Under the pieces are notes generated by a model, which was given only the letters and a program-made list of their open reading frames with translations, was not told the origin of the DNA and searched no databases. 14,087 nt of DNA from Synechococcaceae cyanobacterium RL_1_2 (lineage in GTDB: Bacteria; Cyanobacteriota; Cyanobacteriia; Cyanobacteriales; JAAUPO01): the NCBI GenBank assembly GCA_012033095.1, contig JAAUPO010000012.1, positions 1 through 14,087 of the forward strand, written 5' to 3'. Positions within the stretch are counted from its first letter, which is position 1; every line of letters begins with the position of its first letter. The translations under genes were made by a program, and so were the position numbers. This document shows positions 10,225-14,087 of this stretch, piece after piece.

Positions 10225-10255
10225 TTACTACTGCTGTGGCTTAGGTGCCCAAAAG

Positions 10256-10341
10256 AGGACTTATCCACAAGCCCCCTAAATCCTCCAACGATGGGGGACT
10301 TGGTTGAACGATTGTCCCCAAACATGATGGTTCCCAGGACA
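10256..10341 (-). repeat. MITE family A, copy 3 (truncated by the IS1 element)
   Basis: This copy starts with AGGACTTATCCACAAGCCCCC, the intact terminus, and follows the family through ATTGTCCCCAAACAT and ATGGTTCCCAGGACA. It then stops where the IS1-type element begins (10343), missing the final ~30 bases that the other copies have. It lies about 90 bases upstream of ligA. Confidence 0.82.
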
Positions 10342-10342
10342 A

Positions 10343-11185
10343 GGCACTGGTCAGCTGAGGGAGGATAGGTTCAAAGCCCCTAGAATTAAGCATCTCCTGG
10401 AAACCTATCGGGCAGGAAATAAATCCCCTCTTCATTGCTGGCGTAGTATTCTTTCCTAAACTCTGGTGGGGACGTATCCAGTTGTGAACTAATCTTTGGA
10501 CATCCAATACCCTCTGCAATGCTTCCCGTGTCTTACTGTAGAGATTTTGTCTTCTGCGATAGCCACTACAACGACGACGCAAAGAGGCATTATGGGCTTC
10601 ATTGTGATTGGCATGAACTTCTGATTTATGGCTGATAGCGGTGTAGGGATGTTCCTGTTTCACCCACTCCCTCCTGGGTTTTCCTTGGGAGCCTTTAATT
10701 TTCATTGCTACTTCTAGTCCCTCTCGCCAGACTTTTCGATAGGGGTAGTTTTTGGGATACTTGTCCTGGACAAGATACACACTGGCTAATTTCCATAGTT
10801 CTTTGCCATAGCGTCTTTCTCCATCGGGGAACCAGCGACTATATGCACTAGCTTGAGCCCACTCCCAAGTTATAGTCAATTTAATTTAGTGTGGGTTGGC
10901 TGTATCTTGCGACGGAGTGCTTTCAGCTCTATTTGTTTCCCGTAATTATGCAAAATTATGCAAAAAGACTATAATTGAGTACTTTCTTGGAATAGTTTTT
11001 TGGTCTTTACTTCCTGTTTGCCCACTCACCCAATAACGGCTTTCTCGTTCGTAGAAGTTGATTGTCCATCCTTCACTCTCTGAGGGGGGGATGGTTTTTC
11101 CCTACGCGAGTGTAAATCTCATCTCCTTCTAGAGTAATGTCACTTTTTTCTGGGGCCCCTGGGTTCCACTTCTGTGCTTGGGCTG
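10343..11185 (-). pseudogene. IS1-family transposase, catalytic (InsB-like) part, broken
   Basis: This is the DDE catalytic region, read in -1 relation to the upstream InsA-like frame. Pieces in order: KIAAQAQKWNPGAPEKSDITLEGDEIYTRVGKNHPP; GWTINFYERESRYWVSGQTGSKD after a one-base insertion in the C7 run (11084-11090); LFQEST after a second one-base excess in the A6 run (10996-11001); then a nested repeat; then TWEWAQASAYSRWFPDGERRYG, the HANHNEAHNASLRRRCSGYRRRQN helix and HNWIRPHQSLGKNTTPA. These carry the expected acidic residues (GDE, PDGERR, NHNE). The frame reads out of the IS end into the truncated MITE and stops at 10241, so its tail is chimeric. It cannot make an intact transposase as sequenced. 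Confidence 0.85.
10871..10973. repeat. MITE family B, copy 2, inserted in the IS1 transposase
   Basis: The 103-bp element has perfect TATAGTC/GACTATA ends and matches 2171-2263 in inverted orientation. Removing it while keeping one TA joins the flanks as CAA TTA ACT TGG, which reads in frame across the transposase as FQESTQLTWEWAQA. This is direct evidence of a clean insertion with TA duplication. Insertion came after the IS arrived. Confidence 0.9.
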
Positions 11186-11455
11186 CTATCTTTTTTCCCA
11201 GTCCATAATGGTGACGTGGGATTTTCCGTATACTCTGCCCGTTGCTCGTAATCCCATGCCCTCTGTTCGACTATGAATGGCATATTCTATTATTTTGGGT
11301 TCAGTTCTCAGTTTTGCCATGGGGGTTCCTGTTCGTTCATTGAATCTACCACCACAGTCATGACACCGATAGTATTGGATTTTTTCTCCTATGCTTTTTA
11401 GGGTTCTTTTGCCATTTTTAATGGTATTTTTGCTTTCGCAGTAAGGGCAATTCAT
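11186..11455 (-). CDS. IS1-family InsA-like protein (zinc ribbon + HTH)
   Basis: The 89-residue product has an N-terminal zinc ribbon with CPYC (3-6) and CHDC (31-34), followed by KIIEYAIHSRTEGMGLRATGRVYGKSHVTIMDW, the helix-turn-helix of the InsA family. In IS1 elements InsA binds the ends and represses transposition alone, and fuses with InsB by a -1 ribosomal frameshift to make transposase. Just before the stop there is an A6G run (plus-strand T6 at 11191-11196): slipping back one base changes EKR-stop into EKKIAAQAQKW, which runs on into the catalytic part. The frame itself is intact, but its partner is ruined. Confidence 0.85.
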   Translation of the reverse strand: MNCPYCESKNTIKNGKRTLKSIGEKIQYYRCHDCGGRFNERTGTPMAKLRTEPKIIEYAIHSRTEGMGLRATGRVYGKSHVTIMDWEKR

Positions 11456-11503
11456 GGTTTTTCTCGTCTTGTATTCATCCTCTCTTCTACACCCTCCTTT
11501 TAG

Positions 11504-12058
11504 TTACCAGTGCCATGATCTACTCCTCACCCGCCCCGCAGATTGGATTATATCTTCTATCAGCTTAATGGCTTCAGTAATAGTTATGTGACCATTTTCA
11601 ACAGCAGACATTAATTCCTGGGCTTTTGCAGGGGTTAATAAATTAAGTCTAATTGGTTCTTTTAATAAACTGTATAGTTTTATGTTGTCTTTCTCATCAA
11701 TAGTAGAAACTCTTTCATTCCTTTCCATTTCTCTATGTAAATCTTTTAATTGTCTAAGCATTTCTGCTTTTTTCCCTTCATCGTAAGTGCCATCAAAGAT
11801 TATTTTTTTTACACCTACCAGGGCCGCTGCACCTAAAGCAGCACCACCTACGACTAATCCAATAGGAGGAGCAACTGTTACTAAACCAAACAAAACTGAT
11901 GTTCCTCCAAAAGCTGCTACAGCAGCGCCAGCACCAGCAGCACCAACAGCGCCAATGCTAATGTCAGTTAAAATACTTGATTTATTATGAGGATTTTTTT
12001 CTAGCTCTTCTATCGCTTTAAGAAGTTGCTCTTTAGTTAATTTTTTCTTGTCAAACAT
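11504..12058 (-). CDS. Glycine-zipper-like membrane protein, unknown function, C-terminus altered by IS
   Basis: I do not recognise this 184-residue protein. An N-terminal charged helix (1-28) is followed by a Gly/Ala-rich hydrophobic stretch at 34-84 (GAVGAAGAGAAVAAFGG, then VAPPIGLVVGGAALGAAALVG) that could be a membrane hairpin of glycine-zipper type. A charged, helical C-terminal part follows (KKAEMLRQLKDLHREMERNE, then LLTPAKAQELMSAVENGHITITEAIKLIEDII). The final residues HW and the stop TAA come from the terminal repeat of the IS1 element, so the native C-terminus is lost or at least altered. ATG at 12058-12056, 18 bases after the upstream gene, so the two are surely cotranscribed. AT-rich, without HIP1. 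Membrane or pore activity is inference only. Confidence 0.7.
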   Translation of the reverse strand: MFDKKKLTKEQLLKAIEELEKNPHNKSSILTDISIGAVGAAGAGAAVAAFGGTSVLFGLVTVAPPIGLVVGGAALGAAALVGVKKIIFDGTYDEGKKAEMLRQLKDLHREMERNERVSTIDEKDNIKLYSLLKEPIRLNLLTPAKAQELMSAVENGHITITEAIKLIEDIIQSAGRVRSRSWHW

Positions 12059-12076
12059 AATATATAGTTTAGATAT

Positions 12077-12613
12077 TTATGCTGTTATAACTTCGGCAAA
12101 AATTGTGTTGAAAATATCAGCAATAAACGTAAAAAACTCTTTAGCTATTTCAACAATATCTTCAGCCATACCCATGAAATTATTGGAAACTTGTTTTTCC
12201 TGTGCTTTTTTATCCAATCTATGGCCAGCTAGACCTAATATCGTAATTCCTAGTATACATGTTAAAGCTCCTGCAAGTGGTGATAAAACTGGGCCAATAA
12301 AGGGAATTGCATTTACTAAAGTTTGTACTGCTAAACCGATACTCAAGCCTATTCCTATCCCTGCAACTAAATGAGGATGAGCTTTTACAAACTCAATAAT
12401 TTTAATTAAAACTATTTTGCCAATATTAAACACTTTTTTTCCAATTTTTTTTGTGTATGTAATTAACTCATGTAGCTTATTCGCTATCTCTTTTGGTACA
12501 TCAATATCTACGAGCCATACATATATTTCGTTACTGGTAAATGAATCTGCTGTTGCTTGCAAAAGAGAAAGTTCTAAGTTGCTTTGGGCTAATTTTAATG
12601 TTGCTGAAGCCAT
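12077..12613 (-). CDS. Small membrane protein of unknown function, first gene of a two-gene operon
   Basis: The 178-residue protein begins with a soluble helical region (1-58: TLKLAQSNLELSLLQATAD, then VWLVDIDVPKEIANKLHELI), continues with an amphipathic lysine-rich helix (55-78), then two hydrophobic segments, about 82-101 (VAGIGIGLSIGLAVQTLV) and 104-130 (PFIGPVLSPLAGALTCILGITILGLAG). HRLDKK follows, then a further amphipathic helix at 148-174. The paired Gly-rich hydrophobic helices resemble those of the next gene. No enzyme motif or signal peptide is visible. ATG at 12613-12611 has no clear Shine-Dalgarno. A CRP-like palindrome lies about 70-85 bases upstream. I cannot name the family; a pore-forming or membrane-perturbing role is speculative. 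Confidence 0.7.
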   Translation of the reverse strand: MASATLKLAQSNLELSLLQATADSFTSNEIYVWLVDIDVPKEIANKLHELITYTKKIGKKVFNIGKIVLIKIIEFVKAHPHLVAGIGIGLSIGLAVQTLVNAIPFIGPVLSPLAGALTCILGITILGLAGHRLDKKAQEKQVSNNFMGMAEDIVEIAKEFFTFIADIFNTIFAEVITA

Positions 12614-12648
12614 GACATTCTTAATTTCAAATAGGTAAGGATAGGTAA

Positions 12649-12699
12649 CTTATTTTAAAATAAGATAAACCCATAATCATATATGTGATATATATCACT
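12649..12699 (-). promoter_or_regulatory. Putative promoter with CRP-like operator for the membrane-protein operon
   Basis: TGTGATATATATCACT (12684-12699) contains the perfect 14-bp palindrome GTGATATATATCAC and fits the TGTGA-N6-TCACA consensus of CRP and cyanobacterial SYCRP1. A second perfect palindrome, CTTATTTTAAAATAAG, occupies 12649-12664 and includes TATTTT (12662-12657 on the minus strand), usable as a -10 box. If so, the CRP-like site would be centred near -41.5, the classical activating position. A tandem ATAGGTAA repeat (12631-12648) lies in the leader. No start site has been measured. Confidence 0.4.
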
Positions 12700-12832
12700 T
12701 GATGAATAATCTGCTTATTGAGAGGTTAAAGTAATTGCATTTTTATGGTTTATTACCTTATTATTCATTCGCCTTACCCTTTAACACAGATAACTTGTGG
12801 GTACATCTCAATTATTCAGTGAGTAAGAATAC

Positions 12833-12993
12833 TCATTGGTAGAGAGAAAAGTAACTATTAAGGTAGGCACAACGACGATGAAGTACTTGGGGAACATTAT
12901 CTCTTTTCCATTGAGCTCCAGATATTTTGACTCGTTGTGCAATTTGTTTAACCGTAGATTCTACAGCTCCAGAACCAATGGTAATCCCCCTTA
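12833..12993 (-). pseudogene. C-terminal remnant of an ISKra4-type transposase
   Basis: Reading from 12988 down to the stop TGA at 12835-12833 gives 51 residues: GITIGSGAVESTVKQIAQRV, then KISGAQWKRDNVPQVLHRRC and AYLNSYFSLYQ. The GSGAVES...QRVKISGAQW pattern with the RRCAYLN tail is typical of the C-terminus of ISKra4-family transposases. The upstream part is gone: the frame is cut where repeat R2 begins (12996), so R2 insertion or a deletion removed the rest. Family assignment is from pattern memory. Confidence 0.65.
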
Positions 12994-12995
12994 GG

Positions 12996-13094
12996 ATCGT
13001 GAATTAAATAACTTAGAAATTTGTAGGGTATCCTTCAATGGAGCGTAACCCATCGATATTTAAGTTTTAGATGTTATTAAATTCTTATTCCTTA
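12996..13094 (+). repeat. 99-bp repeat R2, copy 2
   Basis: It matches 542-640 at 98 of 99 positions in the same orientation. Here it interrupts the ISKra4-type remnant on its left and is followed immediately, without a spacer, by the TGGTGCAGAAA element. This copy carries T in the CAATGGAG motif. Confidence 0.8.
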
Positions 13095-13228
13095 GTGGTG
13101 CAGAAAAGTCCTGAAACCAACTAAACTCCTTGTTTCCAAAAATGGAAATTATCAGATTTTTAACGACAGTTAAGGCTTTTGGATTGTAGTACATTTGTTA
13201 ATTTCGATTCGAAAAGTTTCTGCACCAC
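13095..13228. repeat. 134-bp MITE-like element with GTGGTGCAGAAA ends
   Basis: The segment starts GTGGTGCAGAAA (13095-13106) and ends with its exact complement TTTCTGCACCAC (13217-13228), a 12-bp perfect terminal inverted repeat. No coding frame is inside. It has no second copy here and no obvious target duplication. Length and ends fit a small non-autonomous element. Confidence 0.7.
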
Positions 13229-13290
13229 CAAGGTAGTGAGGGTAGCAACTTAGGTTGCTTAATTGAAACTTTCAAAATTTTTAGTTTTAT

Positions 13291-13410
13291 TAGGGCCTGT
13301 CATCATTTAAACCTGAAACTCTTCTTAGCTAAGGATTTCAGTTTAAAACTATACTTTCTGAACCGGGCTCAGGATCAACGTTTTAATGCTAATTGATGAC
13401 ACTCTCTAGA
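13291..13410 (-). repeat. 120-bp MITE-like repeat R1, copy 2 (inverted)
   Basis: This is the reverse complement of 214-333 with a few substitutions (for example AGAGAGTGTC for AGGGAGTATC). TA is found on both outer flanks (TTA before GGGCC, TAG after CTCTC), compatible with insertion at TA. It lies immediately downstream of the IS630-type transposase remnant. Confidence 0.75.
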
Positions 13411-13441
13411 AGTCATTATTTTTTTTATTTGGTATAACTTC

Positions 13442-13925
13442 TCATTTCGGTTGATGGGACTTAAGCGACTTAAGCCGTTGGGATTTAATTACTTTCAACT
13501 TAAATTTCAATCGATATCTGACCATGTGATGAACTGTGCCATACTCCGCTTTGATTCCTAATTCTTCCTTTAGCCATTGTTGAATTTCCCCATAGCTGTT
13601 GAATTGATGGCCTGGATCTTTTAATTTTTTCGCTAAAGCTTCTTCTGCCGATGGGGGGATCTTTCTCGTTCTTCCTTTTGCCTTCGGTTTGTCAGTGAGT
13701 AGTTGACTCAGCCCCCCTTGTTGATATTCCCTCAGCCATCTTTGTACGGTGGTTCTGTTTCTGCCGATCACTTGGGCTACTTGCACCACTTTGAGGGGTT
13801 GTTCTTGCTTTAACCAATACAACACCTGTAATTTTTCTTTTTTTGATGCCTTCTTTTTCTATTTTGAGTCTTTCCTGTAGGTTTTCTAGCGTTTCTTCTA
13901 TTTTGACTCCGGTTACTCCTACCAT
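13442..13925 (-). pseudogene. IS630-type transposase, N-terminal (HTH) half, frameshifted
   Basis: From ATG 13925-13923 the product begins MVGVTGVKIEETLENLQERL. After KEGIKK the frame is lost; removing one A from the A7 run (plus-strand T7 at 13838-13844) gives KEKLQVLYWLKQEQPLKVVQ and on through VAQVIGRNRTTVQRWLREYQ, a clear helix-turn-helix, then the winged second DNA-binding part ending ...KFKLKVIKSQRLKSLKSHQPK at 13442. This is the DNA-binding half typical of two-frame IS630-like cyanobacterial elements. The DDE half is not found downstream; repeat R1 lies there instead. It therefore cannot transpose unaided. Confidence 0.75.
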
Positions 13926-14087
13926 ATTTTTTTCGGGGAATATGAATATTTTTGTTTTTTGTTTTTTTTTGATTCTAACTATATTTTTCCCTTTTTGATT
14001 TAGCCTTCGTTTGATCAAAAATGCCACTCAAGTTCAACGTTAATCAATAATTAGGATTCAATAATCCACTCCCTAATAAATTGATAT

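Larger units (their letters stand above)
10343..11514 (-). mobile_element. IS1-family insertion sequence, decayed, with nested MITE
   Basis: The element is bounded by GGCACTGGT at 10343 and its complement ACCAGTGCC ending at 11514; about 16 of the first 22 terminal bases match. It holds the InsA-like and InsB-like parts of an IS1-type transposase on the minus strand. Without the 103-bp repeat at 10871-10973 it would be about 1.07 kb. The flanking bases (CAGGACAA on the left, ATGATCTA on the right) differ, so the target duplication is missing. Both neighbours are cut off at its edges, which indicates an adjacent deletion or rearrangement. Confidence 0.8.

Noticed and set aside
11787..12638. 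Plus-strand frames of 67, 108 and 73 residues across the membrane-protein operon
   Set aside because: They mirror the Gly/Ala-rich and hydrophobic codons of the minus-strand genes; the proline/alanine-rich product at 11787-11990 is the typical antisense of such a stretch.

Overview
The window looks like chromosomal DNA of a unicellular cyanobacterium (Synechocystis/Microcystis-like; inferred from sequence style and gene types, not from a search). Complete copies of the HIP1 octamer GCGATCGC occur at 996, 3837, 4022, 4076, 7094, 7373, 9254 and 9809, and many partial copies lie between them. Every recognisable protein gene is on the minus strand; the only plus-strand gene is a tRNA.

Region by region, 1-10.2 kb is a conserved housekeeping block broken up by small repeats. 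It holds the 5' part of an unrecognised gene (1-140), a class-3-type aldehyde dehydrogenase split by a one-base frameshift (677-2060), metK with its own terminator (2291-3668), tRNA-Ser(GCU) with a terminator (4308-4449), a small heat-shock protein gene with a candidate RNA thermometer (4448-4928), a HIT-family protein (5018-5359), a DUF805 membrane protein (5741-6106), a double-domain PPK2 polyphosphate kinase (6328-7812) and the NAD-dependent DNA ligase ligA (8161-10164). Gaps between them suggest mostly separate transcription units. The gaps hold short mobile repeats: a 120-bp family with AGGACT termini (three copies and a fragment), a ~100-bp family with TATAGTC/GACTATA ends (two copies), and others.

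10.25-14.09 kb is an accessory island with no HIP1 octamer and none of its CGATCG core. It holds a decayed IS1-family element (10343-11514) whose transposase gene is interrupted by a TATAGTC repeat, then a two-gene operon of unknown function (11504-12613) encoding small proteins with glycine-rich hydrophobic segments. A perfect CRP-like palindrome lies upstream of the operon. After it come an ISKra4-type transposase remnant, a cluster of three small repeats, and the broken first half of an IS630-type transposase gene. The IS1 element cuts off both the end of the second operon gene and the end of a small repeat, and has no visible target duplication.

The two repeat families at the left edge (214-333 and 542-640) recur near the right edge (13291-13410 inverted; 12996-13094 direct), so the block is bracketed by shared mobile sequences. 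Four coding disruptions (aldehyde dehydrogenase, IS1 transposase twice, IS630 transposase) are each repaired by deleting one base from a homopolymer, which points either to sequencing overcalls or to a real slippage/decay pattern. The strongest candidates for undescribed biology are the two-gene membrane operon and the nested small-repeat insertions.
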